Source of the DNA: Breznakia pachnodae
Lineage (GTDB): Bacteria > Bacillota_I > Bacilli_A > Erysipelotrichales > Erysipelotrichaceae
Direction: 5' to 3'
Assembly (NCBI RefSeq): GCF_030814225.1
Contig: NZ_JAUSUR010000001.1
Coordinates: forward strand, 434,001-498,000
DNA: 64,000 nt
A program made the position numbers and the translations under genes. A model generated the notes under the pieces. It did not search any database and had not been told where the DNA came from. It saw nothing but the letters and a program-made list of their open reading frames with translations. Shown one piece after another: positions 1 through 7,700 of this stretch; the stretch's first letter is position 1; each line of letters begins with the position of its first letter.

Positions 1-1233
1 AGCTTTTATGTTCGCTTCTGCCATTTTATTATAGTCAATGATATCGATTGGGTTAGCTCCTCCACCAGTTGTTAATGGAGCTACAGTTGTTCTATTTCCC
101 TGTTGTAATAATAATTCTGGTCCTGCTTCTCCTACCATAGCAATACCACTCATCAATTGTCCACCTTTAGCTAAAGGTGTGATATTATCTAATTTTGGAA
201 TATTGAACCCAAATGATTTTCCACCAATTACTGGTATCCAATCTGGAACATCAAATTTTATTTTATTAAGCCCTTTTATTAATTCATTTAATCCATCAAT
301 TGCAGAATTCATAATTCCAATAACTGCATTAATTGGAGTTTTAAATATACCTTCAAGCGTGTTGATAATACCACTGAAAATACCTTTTACCCCTTCCCAG
401 GCACGATCCCAGTCACCAGTAAAAACACCACTGATAAACTCGATTACTCCTTTAAATATTTCTACTGCTCCAGCTACAATACTTTTAATCCCATCAAATA
501 CACCACCAAATGTTCTTAAGAGTCCACTAAACACTCTTCCAAAAGAATTTGAAAAAGTATTAAACACCTCTGCTAAGATTGGACCAAAAGTTTTAATTAA
601 CCAATCTACTATTGGTTTGATAGTTTCCCATAAGGTAATCATTTGAAGAATAATATCACCTACAAATGAAGTCCATGAATTCCATAATGGTTGAATTCCG
701 TTTTCCCAAATATCTGTGAATACGTTTGTAAGATTTGTAAAAATCGGTTCTAGTGTTGTATCCCACAGAGTCGTAAGTGTTTCACTTATTCCATTCCACG
801 CTTCAGTAACTGCTTCACGGAATGTTTCATTATTTTCCCATAAATCTGCAATTGCTAAAGCAACTAAAGCTATTACTGCAATTACTGCTAGTATTGGTGC
901 TAATACACCAGTAAGCGAACCTGATAATCCAGTAAAACTTGTTTGTAATACCTTTAATGTCTCAGGAAACTGGGTTAATAACGTTGAGAAACTTCCCATA
1001 GCTTCACCTAAGCTAAATACAATTTCAGTCATTGGTGCAGCAAAATTTGTGAAAAATGATTCTAAATCTGTAAATCCTGTACCAATTAACATTACATTCT
1101 CATAGACTTCTTTTAATGTGTCTATTGTACTACCAATAGATTTAGAGACTTCATCAAATTTTGTTTTTACCTTATCAATATGTTCACTTGATTTACCTAA
1201 TTGCTCCGCAATATCTTTAACATTACTTGACAT
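1..1233 (-). CDS. Phage tail tape measure protein (N-terminal 411 residues, partial)
   Basis: The reading frame is open from the ATG at 1233 to the left edge, so 411 residues are visible and the C-terminus is missing. The start has a good ribosome binding site (AAAGGAG, 5 nt spacer) and overlaps the end of the frameshifted chaperone frame. The protein has an amphipathic N-terminus, a hydrophobic stretch near residues 110-130 (LAPILAVIAVIALVALA), repeated Trp-rich segments (LWDTTLEPIF, LWNSWTSF, LWETIKPIV) and a VGEAGPELLL motif. The VGEAGPE motif is common towards the C-terminus of tape measure and minor tail proteins of Gram-positive siphophages. Tape measures set tail length during assembly. 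Position after the tail tube and chaperone genes supports the call. The motif appearing by about residue 390 suggests a rather short tape measure. Confidence 0.85.
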   Translation of the reverse strand, partial: MSSNVKDIAEQLGKSSEHIDKVKTKFDEVSKSIGSTIDTLKEVYENVMLIGTGFTDLESFFTNFAAPMTEIVFSLGEAMGSFSTLLTQFPETLKVLQTSFTGLSGSLTGVLAPILAVIAVIALVALAIADLWENNETFREAVTEAWNGISETLTTLWDTTLEPIFTNLTNVFTDIWENGIQPLWNSWTSFVGDIILQMITLWETIKPIVDWLIKTFGPILAEVFNTFSNSFGRVFSGLLRTFGGVFDGIKSIVAGAVEIFKGVIEFISGVFTGDWDRAWEGVKGIFSGIINTLEGIFKTPINAVIGIMNSAIDGLNELIKGLNKIKFDVPDWIPVIGGKSFGFNIPKLDNITPLAKGGQLMSGIAMVGEAGPELLLQQGNRTTVAPLTTGGGANPIDIIDYNKMAEANIKA

Positions 1234-1404
1234 ACTTACTCCTTTCCAGCTTTATATGATAGATAATCATTTCGTTAAATAGAATTGGATCCATTCTCCA
1301 AAATGCATCTTCACTCAAGCCAATTAAAAGAGCAGAATATAATAACTCTGCCCACTTTATTTCGTTAACTTCGTTAGACTCTTGCGACTTTCCTGTTTTT
1401 TTTT
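1223..1404 (-). other. -1 frameshift extension of the tail chaperone (gpGT-like)
   Basis: The short chaperone frame contains a run of nine A (minus strand, positions 1404-1396) preceded by C. A -1 slip there opens a frame without stops down to the TAA at 1225-1223, adding about 60 residues. The added part includes WAELLYSALLIGLSEDAFW followed by RMDPILFNEM, which has the look of the second domain of tail assembly chaperones (leucine-rich segment, then FW and a proline before the helix). The frame has no start codon or ribosome binding site of its own and ends overlapping the tape measure start. Frameshifting in the gene pair just before the tape measure is a conserved property of long-tailed phages. 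The slippage itself is inferred. Confidence 0.75.
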
Positions 1405-1677
1405 GAAACCTTCCATTTTTTCTTTGAATATTTCAAATATTACAAAAATTGTATCATCATTTATATCAATTAACGATAATGCATCTTCTACTGATACCTT
1501 TTGTCCATTTGACTGTAAAATTGCGTGGATCAAAACACCTGCCGCTTCTATTTGATTTTGATCTTCCTGCATTTTTTTATTTAATTTTTCTAATCCATAA
1601 TCATTCAACAACTTTAGTGTAAGCCAATTGATACTTATATCAATTGTTTCACCATTTGATAAAGTAATATCCTTCAT
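1357..1677 (-). CDS. Phage tail assembly chaperone, short form
   Basis: This small acidic protein of about 106 residues (MKDITLSNGETIDISINW...) lies between the tail tube and the tape measure, the usual place of the gpG-type chaperone. The chaperone coats the tape measure and recruits tube subunits. I chose the ATG at 1677, which follows the stop of the tube gene by one base and has GGTG upstream; a GTG in the same frame at 1686 overlaps the tube gene and has no better site. Near its end lies FKKKQESRKS, encoded by the A-run where a -1 slip would create the long form. The name rests on size, position and the frameshift architecture rather than on a strong sequence motif. Confidence 0.75.
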   Translation of the reverse strand: MKDITLSNGETIDISINWLTLKLLNDYGLEKLNKKMQEDQNQIEAAGVLIHAILQSNGQKVSVEDALSLIDINDDTIFVIFEIFKEKMEGFKKKQESRKSLTKLTK

Positions 1678-1678
1678 C

Positions 1679-2302
1679 TTATTCACCAGCTAATACAGAC
1701 ATTAAGTCTTCTGGTGTTAGAATTGGTTTGCTAAAGAATTTATCTTCAGTTAATCCTTCAGGCAGTTTGAATTCTGTTTCTACTTTTGTACGATTATCTC
1801 CATTGTCATTGAATGCCATAGCAGAGATTGTAAATGTATCATTTTGTTCAGCAAATTCTACATCACTTGTAGTCACATCATCTGTGTTGGCAGTTAATTT
1901 ACATTTAGGATACCATTCAAAACGATAGTGACCATTTTTTAGTACGACTACTTTACCATAAGCAAAGTAAGGACGTTCCTTGTTACCACCACTAATGATT
2001 AATCCATTATCTTCAATTACATCGCCTCTCATTTTTGCAAGTGTTTCTGCAGGGAAAGCGACAACTTCAACACTAATATCGGTTGACGCTAAAATAGACA
2101 CTACATCATAATCTTTTCCACTTGCTCTTACTTTTGTACTTGTTGCATTTTCAGTAACACTTACACTTTTTACAACTTCTGTTTTTTCTACCTTTTCCTC
2201 ATATACTGATTCGTATACTCCTTCAGGATTGCTCTGTGCAAAGCATACATATTGCGCTCCTACTGTTTCTTTAATTTGTGGTCTTTTGTTTTCAATTGAC
2301 AT
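1679..2302 (-). CDS. Phage major tail (tube) protein, phi13-like
   Basis: The product has 207 residues from the ATG at 2302, which follows GAAAGGATGG at a normal distance; an upstream in-frame ATG at 2314 sits inside that site and is unlikely. The start IENKRPQIKETVGAQYVCFA and the middle (KDYDVVSILASTDISVEVV, PYFAYGKVVVLKNGHYRFEW, YPKCKLTANTDDV) resemble the siphophage major tail proteins of the phi13 family, which stack as hexameric rings to form the tail tube. It is the first tail gene of the leftward operon and is followed by the chaperone and the tape measure, as expected. The TAA is one base before the chaperone ATG. Family assignment is from memory of the pattern, so moderately sure. 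Confidence 0.8.
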   Translation of the reverse strand: MSIENKRPQIKETVGAQYVCFAQSNPEGVYESVYEEKVEKTEVVKSVSVTENATSTKVRASGKDYDVVSILASTDISVEVVAFPAETLAKMRGDVIEDNGLIISGGNKERPYFAYGKVVVLKNGHYRFEWYPKCKLTANTDDVTTSDVEFAEQNDTFTISAMAFNDNGDNRTKVETEFKLPEGLTEDKFFSKPILTPEDLMSVLAGE

Positions 2303-2587
2303 TTTTAATACCATCCTTTCTTTTCTTGTTAATCATTGATTAATAATGTCTTTCATCATGCTTGTTCATGACTACTTTTGTTCGTAATACACTTCTATCT
2401 TTATCTTCAGTTATACAATCGCATCACCTTCCTTTTTAATTCTTAATACAACTTTTGTTATCTCAAACAAAAAGCAAGAACGATTTAGTTCTTGCTTAGT
2501 TGTTGTATTTATTATGGAGTTAAATCATCAGAACACTTCGTTGTGTAATGAGTTATCTTTTTCTCCTTCTTCATTATAACGGATATT
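2303..2587 (-). other. Spacer between late regulator and tail operon: terminator, fragments of reading frames
   Basis: These 285 bases hold no convincing gene. On the minus strand there is a 20-codon ATG frame (2574-2512, MKKEKKITHYTTKC...) without a clear ribosome binding site. It is followed directly by a strong terminator hairpin. A second short frame without a start codon runs from about 2420 to 2342 (...EDKDRSVLRTKVVMNKHDE...), with AAGGAAGGTG upstream. Both look protein-like but cannot be assigned. They could be leader peptides or scraps left after deletion of head genes. The tail operon promoter must lie between the hairpin and 2302, but I see no good -35/-10 pair, which would fit a promoter needing an activator. 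Confidence 0.4.
2467..2497 (-). terminator. Intrinsic terminator downstream of the late-regulator gene
   Basis: A 10-bp perfect stem (2472-2481 with 2488-2497, six-base loop) is followed on the minus strand by TTTTTGTTTG. It separates the regulator transcript from the tail operon. Confidence 0.8.
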
Positions 2588-3043
2588 TCAAGGGCACGTG
2601 TGTACCTTGTTAAATAATTTAGATAATGATCGATCTGTAATTGTTCGTATTCGTTTAATTGAGTTAGGTGTCGTTAATGAAATATGTTGAAATGAGTAGT
2701 TGCAGAAATACTTTAACTCAATCATTTCTTTTTCTTCTGCTTCTAAATCATCTACAGCATCCTTTAACCCTAACTCATCTAACCGCTTCAGCATATTCTT
2801 TCTTTGTGTTATAAGTTCACTCTCGTCTGCCAATAATGAATTAATACGAGAGTATTGTGTACTTTTGTTTGATATAGGTTTGTCATAAGCTATCCCTGAT
2901 GCTGTATAACAATCTTCAATATCTTCTCTAATTCTAAATAATTCTTCATTTATATTATCAATCATTTTTAAATAATTTCCATATGATATCAAATCTGATT
3001 TTAATTGATTCAATTTTAAATTTGCGTTTAATGTCTCTTTCAT
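2588..3043 (-). CDS. Phage late-gene regulator-like protein (sigma-70 region 4-like end)
   Basis: The product has 151 residues from the ATG at 3043, behind GGAGGTAAGGA. The N-terminal two thirds are helical and charged (LKLNQLKSDLISYGNYLK, IDDLEAEEKEMIELKY). The C-terminal part (EEKEMIELKYF, then SIKRIRTITDRSLSKLF) has the outline of the sigma-70 region-4/ArpU/RinA-type helix-turn-helix found in regulators that switch on late genes of Gram-positive phages. Proteins of this sort often lie just before the packaging genes; here the next gene is the tail tube. It ends with TGA at 2590-2588. The turn region CNYSFQHISLTTPN does not match the usual 'SYREIA' pattern well, so DNA binding is inferred. 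Confidence 0.55.
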   Translation of the reverse strand: MKETLNANLKLNQLKSDLISYGNYLKMIDNINEELFRIREDIEDCYTASGIAYDKPISNKSTQYSRINSLLADESELITQRKNMLKRLDELGLKDAVDDLEAEEKEMIELKYFCNYSFQHISLTTPNSIKRIRTITDRSLSKLFNKVHTCP

Positions 3044-3077
3044 TCCTTACCTCCATTTATGCACTTACTATATAATA

Positions 3078-3534
3078 TTATTTTTCATCTTCCTTCATAT
3101 AAATTTCTCTATAATACATTTCCTGTCTTGGTTCATTTACAAATATATCAATCACATTACCTTTTACTGCACCACCACAATCCTCAGCAACATAAACGTA
3201 ACCATCAATCATTATTTCACTTCCATAGGGGATAATAGAAGGGTCTACAGCGATTGTTCTTCCCTCTTGGGCAATTACACCTGTTGCCGTCATTGCACCC
3301 CACTCATCTTCTCCTTCCCAGTAATAGGTGATTTTAAAAGCACCCAAACTTATCCAATTAGATTCTTCTTTTTGATTCTTACTTTTATTCTCTTTTCTAG
3401 TTCATTTATCTTGATTATAAAAGTTTAGATTTTTATTGTCTGTCTTTTGACATAATGATGGTGTTATTTCTACTCCACCTAAACAAACCATACTTGTTAA
3501 CACTATCAATTTAGTTAAACACTTCCTTTTATTT
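3078..3534 (-). pseudogene. Secreted 3D-domain protein interrupted by one in-frame TGA
   Basis: Reading from the ATG at 3534 (behind GAAGGAGTGCAGA) gives a signal-peptide-like start (MRNKRKCLTKLIVLTSMVC), a polar linker, then one in-frame TGA near 3402. The same frame then continues without a shift through a Lys/Glu-rich linker into a complete 3D domain (WGAMTATG, TIAVDPSIIPYGS, YVAEDCGG, NVIDIFV). The three conserved Asp of this domain, which is related to the lytic transglycosylase MltA fold, are all present. A TTG at 3347 could restart translation but would give a protein without a signal peptide. TGA is a stop elsewhere in this window, so the simplest reading is a nonsense mutation. Readthrough or sequencing error would restore a secreted wall-acting enzyme of about 150 residues. 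Confidence 0.7.
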
Positions 3535-3556
3535 CGCATTCTGCACTCCTTCCTTC

Positions 3557-3574
3557 GTTCCTTTTTTATGGCAC
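3557..3574. promoter_or_regulatory. Repressor operator copy 1
   Basis: The 18-bp site GTTCCTTTTTTATGGCAC is an imperfect palindrome (GTTCC, 8 nt, GGCAC). Two more sites of exactly the same length and ends lie in this divergent control region. It lies just upstream of the leftward 3D-domain gene. Confidence 0.6.
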
Positions 3575-3622
3575 AAAATAAATATAAATATTTACTAGTA
3601 AAAAATATCCACTTTATATTGT

Positions 3623-3640
3623 GTTCCTTTTTTGTGGCAC
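3623..3640. promoter_or_regulatory. Repressor operator copy 2
   Basis: The site GTTCCTTTTTTGTGGCAC differs from copy 1 at one base and has the same 18-bp length. It lies 66 bp from copy 1, start to start. Confidence 0.65.
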
Positions 3641-3681
3641 ACTTTTAGTATATCGTAGAGAATATCACTTTTCAATATAAT

Positions 3682-3699
3682 GTTCCATAAATTTGGAAC
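3682..3699. promoter_or_regulatory. Repressor operator copy 3
   Basis: The site GTTCCATAAATTTGGAAC has perfect 6-bp arms (GTTCCA/TGGAAC). It lies 59 bp from copy 2 and about 28 bp upstream of the -10 of the repressor gene. A degenerate fourth half-site, GTGCC, is at 3712. Confidence 0.7.
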
Positions 3700-3726
3700 A
3701 TTATTATAATTGTGCCGTTTTTATGA

Positions 3727-3732
3727 TATAAT
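3727..3732 (+). promoter_or_regulatory. -10 element of the repressor promoter
   Basis: TATAAT lies 24 bp before the repressor ATG. No good -35 is visible at the expected distance, which allows control by the operators just upstream. Confidence 0.5.
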
Positions 3733-3755
3733 AGAATTACCAGGTGGAGGCACTT

Positions 3756-4226
3756 ATGATAAAATCAGAAAAAATAGATATGTTGCTATATCAGGAAATC
3801 GGAAAAATACTGAAAACTCGTAGAGAAGAATTAAACATGAGTTTCGATAAACTTAGTGAGTATATCGATGGAAAGAAAACAAAGAGTACGTTAAAACGCT
3901 ATGAAGATGGAAATTCTAGAGTAGATATGGAAACCTTACATGATATATGTAAGGTATTAGGGTTAAATAGAGATACAGTAATTGCTAATGCAAGTTATGC
4001 TGCCAACTTTGCAAGTGAGAATACTGAGAGTAATACTCAATTTGCCAATCCCACAGATGCATTGAAATTCATTCTTGAACAACCTGTTTTCGCATCTAAC
4101 ATTGGCTATGATCCTAAGAAAATGAGTGATGAACAATTAATTAAACTTGCAAACAAAATTGTTCGGTTTACTAAAATGGAAATAGAAGACATGGAAGAGA
4201 TTGACTATACTGAGTTAGACAATTAA
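3756..4226 (+). CDS. cI-like phage repressor (XRE-family helix-turn-helix)
   Basis: The product has 156 residues from the ATG at 3756, which has GGTGGAGG six bases upstream; a GTG at 3744 lies inside that site and is rejected. Residues about 12-70 form an XRE/cI-type DNA-binding domain (IGKILKTRREELNMSFDKL, TLKRYEDGNSRVDMETL). The rest is a helical, acidic region with no visible Ser/Lys autoprotease motif. This suggests that the repressor is removed by the ImmA peptidase encoded next to it rather than by self-cleavage. It presumably binds the three 18-bp operators upstream and keeps the leftward phage genes silent. The ImmA gene follows after a short gap, so the two are one operon. Confidence 0.85.
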   Translation: MIKSEKIDMLLYQEIGKILKTRREELNMSFDKLSEYIDGKKTKSTLKRYEDGNSRVDMETLHDICKVLGLNRDTVIANASYAANFASENTESNTQFANPTDALKFILEQPVFASNIGYDPKKMSDEQLIKLANKIVRFTKMEIEDMEEIDYTELDN

Positions 4227-4245
4227 TTAGGAAGGGGTGTGCAGT

Positions 4246-4668
4246 TTGAATAAAAAAATCAAAGATGCATTGAAAGAAATGGAAGGTTACAGCATAAAAG
4301 AATTTCTTTTAGAACATAATATTCGAGTATATTCTACATTACAGTTGGAAAATGGAGAAGATGGTTTTTTATGTAATGACAAAATTATTGTGCGAAAGCA
4401 TTTACCACGAAACTATAGAAAATTTGTAGTTCTTCATGAAATCGGCCATTATATTATGCATAGTAATGATTCACTAGCTTTTTCATATACACAGCTTGGT
4501 CATCGAAACAAACTTGAAGTTGAGGCCAATATGTTTGCATGCTTGAAACTTTTAGAGAATGATATTTTAGAAGAGGTAAATGTAGTAAGTTCACTATTAA
4601 ATAAAGGCGTTCCAGAACAGATTGCTTTTAAGTTCATTGAATGGTATATAACACAAAAGGAGAGTTAG
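4246..4668 (+). CDS. ImmA/IrrE-family metallopeptidase
   Basis: The product has about 140 residues. I chose the TTG at 4246, which has AAGGGG eight bases upstream; a GTG at 4237 overlaps that site. The zinc motif VVLHEIGHYIMH gives the HExxH pair, with a third ligand expected in EVEANMFACLKLL, about 25 residues on. ImmA-type peptidases cleave the partner phage or ICE repressor after DNA damage and so induce the element; that role is inferred here from the neighbouring repressor gene. The C-terminal helices (VNVVSSLLNKGVPEQIAFKFI) match the family's small helical tail. The stop lies within the left arm of a long terminator hairpin. Confidence 0.88.
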   Translation: MNKKIKDALKEMEGYSIKEFLLEHNIRVYSTLQLENGEDGFLCNDKIIVRKHLPRNYRKFVVLHEIGHYIMHSNDSLAFSYTQLGHRNKLEVEANMFACLKLLENDILEEVNVVSSLLNKGVPEQIAFKFIEWYITQKES

Positions 4669-4697
4669 CAGACAATATTGTCGCTAGCTCTCCTTTT
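4655..4697. terminator. Long bidirectional terminator between immA and the giant gene
   Basis: Arms 4655-4669 and 4683-4697 pair with one wobble. The enclosed 4671-4682 is itself a palindrome, so the stem is about 21 bp. A-rich and T-rich flanks allow termination in both directions. It marks the right edge of the phage island. Confidence 0.85.
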
Positions 4698-4722
4698 ACA
4701 CTTTTTTCGAGTGTTTTATTCT

Positions 4723-7700
4723 TTACGATGCATTCGCTATCGCTTTACGCTTTTTCTTTCTGTTATAAATCAGGAATCCACCTGCTGCTAACAGAAGTAA
4801 TAATCCAATCACTAATGGAATCATAATTCCTCTTTGATGTAACTGCTCAAAGTTAAACAAGATATAATCAAATGTTGCTATACTTGCAGTTGCATTATGA
4901 GCTTCACTAAATTCTTGGATATCAACGTTTTCAATACCATGTAATGTAATATTGATACCAGGACCACTAATTATAGATCCATCAAATGAGATATCATCAA
5001 ATAATGCTGATTTGATAATTTCTACGATATCATTTTTATCACCATGGAATATCATTGCTGCATTCTTATATGGAATCAGAGATCCATTTGATGCAAAGGT
5101 AATAAATGCTTTTACAATAAAGCGATCACTTCCTTTACCTGCATCAATTACTAACTCGCCTTTCGTTGAGTAGATACGATATAAACTATCTCCACTACCA
5201 TCTTTGATTGATGTAGCATGACTTGTTCCCCTTGATAGGTAACCTTCAGTTGTAGATGTTGCATTCTTTGCATCATTTACAATGATTCCAATATAGAATG
5301 TATTGTTACCATTACCACCAAGAATCTCCGTTTGTGCAAATGTATCAATGAATGTAAACGTATTGTTTCCACCTACTGCATTGAATGTTACTTTTCCAAT
5401 GTTTGATACATTGTAAGTATCTGCACCTTTGCCTTGATCATAAGTAAACTTATTGCTGTTCAACTGATATGTATCATTACTAGATTGTCCAGTAAGTACT
5501 AAATCATTAATATTCTTAATTGTATATTCATTCTTAGCTCCAGCAGCTGATAAGTTAAGTTCTAATTTATCGTTACCACCATTTCCATCAAATGAAAGTT
5601 GCTTTGAACTTGTTGCTTTTAATTTACCTATATCTACATTCACATTATCTTTTCCACTACTTCCAACAAATGCAAATGTATCCGCAAGAGAAAGTAATGT
5701 AATCTTATGTGTACTGTCAGAGACTCTTGAGTGAATTGTAATGCTTCCTGCATTTTCATCAAGATTATATTCATTTGTTTTACCTGCATATAATGTCGTT
5801 TTATTTGCATATAACGTACCATATAGATATAATCCATCACTTAACGAAGATGTTAATGTAATATTGCTTGCATGTAATTGTGCAGTCTTATCCACTGTTA
5901 GTTTACCTGCAGTAGTAATATCTAAGTTACCACCTGTCTTTAAGTTTGTATTAGCACTTATTGTCATTGATTTACTGTTGTCTATTCTTAGATTTCCAGT
6001 TGCACTACCACTGATTGTATCTGTAGTTACCAGCAGTGTTGCTGATCCTTGAACATTGAAATCAATTGTATTTGCACTTATACGTCCTTGTGTTGTTACA
6101 TTTCCATTATTCGTAAGATTTATTGAATTTGCTTTACTATTTTCAATTTCCAGACTTCTACTGTTGTTTATCACAATTGAAGAAGCACTTAGCTGCATTC
6201 TACTTACACTTGAGTTAAGTTGTAATGCACCATTAACAGTTGCATTCAAATATGCTCCTGTAATATTGTTTGCGATAATTGACGTTGCTTCCAAGTACAT
6301 ACTTGCTGGAGTTGTCATTGAATTAATTACTAATCCTTTGGCATTCTTCAAATAAATATCTCCACTAGCATTTGCACTTACCGTATTCACATTCACAAAC
6401 AATTTACTTTGAATACTTTGACCAATTTGTGCTGCCTGTAAACCTAATGCATCCGCATGAATCACTGGTGAACTTAAAGAAGTTCCATTAATTGATCCAG
6501 CTGCTTTTAGATATACTGCATTCGCTCTAGCACTTTGAATATTCATATTTGCCAGATCTTCTACATACATATAGTTTTGTGCACTAAGGTTTAAATATCC
6601 TCCAACTCTTGAGCGAAGTCTCAGCCATGCATTTGCATTACCTATATTTCCACTCGCAGAAATATTCATTGTTGAACCTTCTACTAATGTATTGCCATTT
6701 GCATAAATGCTTCCATTCACTACTAACGTCAATGCATTTCCAACTGTAATCTTTTCTACTGTTAAGCCTTTACTATTTGTATAAACTGCAGTTCCATTTA
6801 CAGTCATGTTTAACTTGTTAACTGCTGAATTCACAGTTGCATTGCCTGTACTTGTCAGGTTGAAGCTATTAGTTCTTAAACTATTCACTGTAATGTTTCC
6901 ACTGTTTATCTTGATTGATTCATTGCTGTTCATTCCACTTACAAGTAAGTTTTTCGTCGCATCATTAACAATAGAGATATAGTCTTTTGCTTTTACACTG
7001 ATTGTTTTTACACTTGTTTGAAGTGGTTGTGTACCACCTACATTGCCATCAGCAACTATGTTAAGTGTAGTAGCTTCAACTTTTGTATTGGTTGCTGCAC
7101 TTACATCACCTTTTACATATAGGTCTAATACGTTGTTCACACTACCAGAGCCATACATTTGTAAACTCTTTAAGTTTGTAATATACGCATTATCAGCACT
7201 AATTGCTAATTTGTTAGTATTTAATATAAATCGATCAGTAGCTGTTCCAACATTCTTACCTGCATTCAAGATTACCTGATCTGCGGTAATTGTTGGTTGC
7301 ATCTTCGCTAAGATGTTTCCAGTAGTAGTTAAACTTACTACTTTACCTGCCACAATCTTGTAGATGTTCATATCACTTCCACTATGAGACAAGTAGACAT
7401 TGTTTGCTGCTGTTGCACTAATTGTTCCAGGAACAATTAACTTCATAGTATTTGCCGCACTACCAACACTACCACTTATACTGTTTAATGTTACATTTGC
7501 AGCCTTTAAGTTAATTGCTTGTGTATTTGCATCAATATCTTTATTTGCACTTAAGTAAATATCTTTATCCGTTGTAATATTACCAACCTTAATACTATTT
7601 ATTGCATGCAAGTAAACATTTGCTTTTGCAGTTGCATTTAAGATACCTGTTCCTGTTTGGTTTACAGTTACTCTATTTGTATCTGTTCCTATTTGCGCTT

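Larger units (their letters stand above)
1..4697. mobile_element. Phage-derived island with tail genes only (tailocin-like or defective prophage), left part cut by window edge
   Basis: A cI-like repressor and an ImmA/IrrE peptidase read rightward. A 3D-domain gene, a late-regulator-like gene and siphophage tail genes (tail tube, frameshifting chaperone, tape measure) read leftward. In siphophages the tail genes normally follow terminase, portal, protease and capsid genes; here the tail tube gene directly follows the regulator and a terminator. No integrase or attachment site is visible on the right side, where a long bidirectional terminator separates the island from the giant surface-protein gene. 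The gene content is seen directly. That this is a tail-only particle rather than a decayed prophage is inference, because the left part lies outside the window. Confidence 0.75.

Noticed and set aside
38..1105. Open frames on the + strand over the tape measure gene
   Set aside because: Shadows of the minus-strand tape measure frame, which is open to the window edge and has a good start.
2512..2574. 20-codon leader peptide followed by a terminator, as a classic attenuator
   Set aside because: No ribosome binding site before the ATG and no run of one amino acid's codons; kept only as a note on the spacer.
3400..3404. TGA read as Trp or selenocysteine (alternative code)
   Set aside because: TGA ends real genes here (ATGA overlaps of rSAM/rdgB and rdgB/trmL), Trp is written TGG throughout, and no SECIS-like hairpin was recognised.
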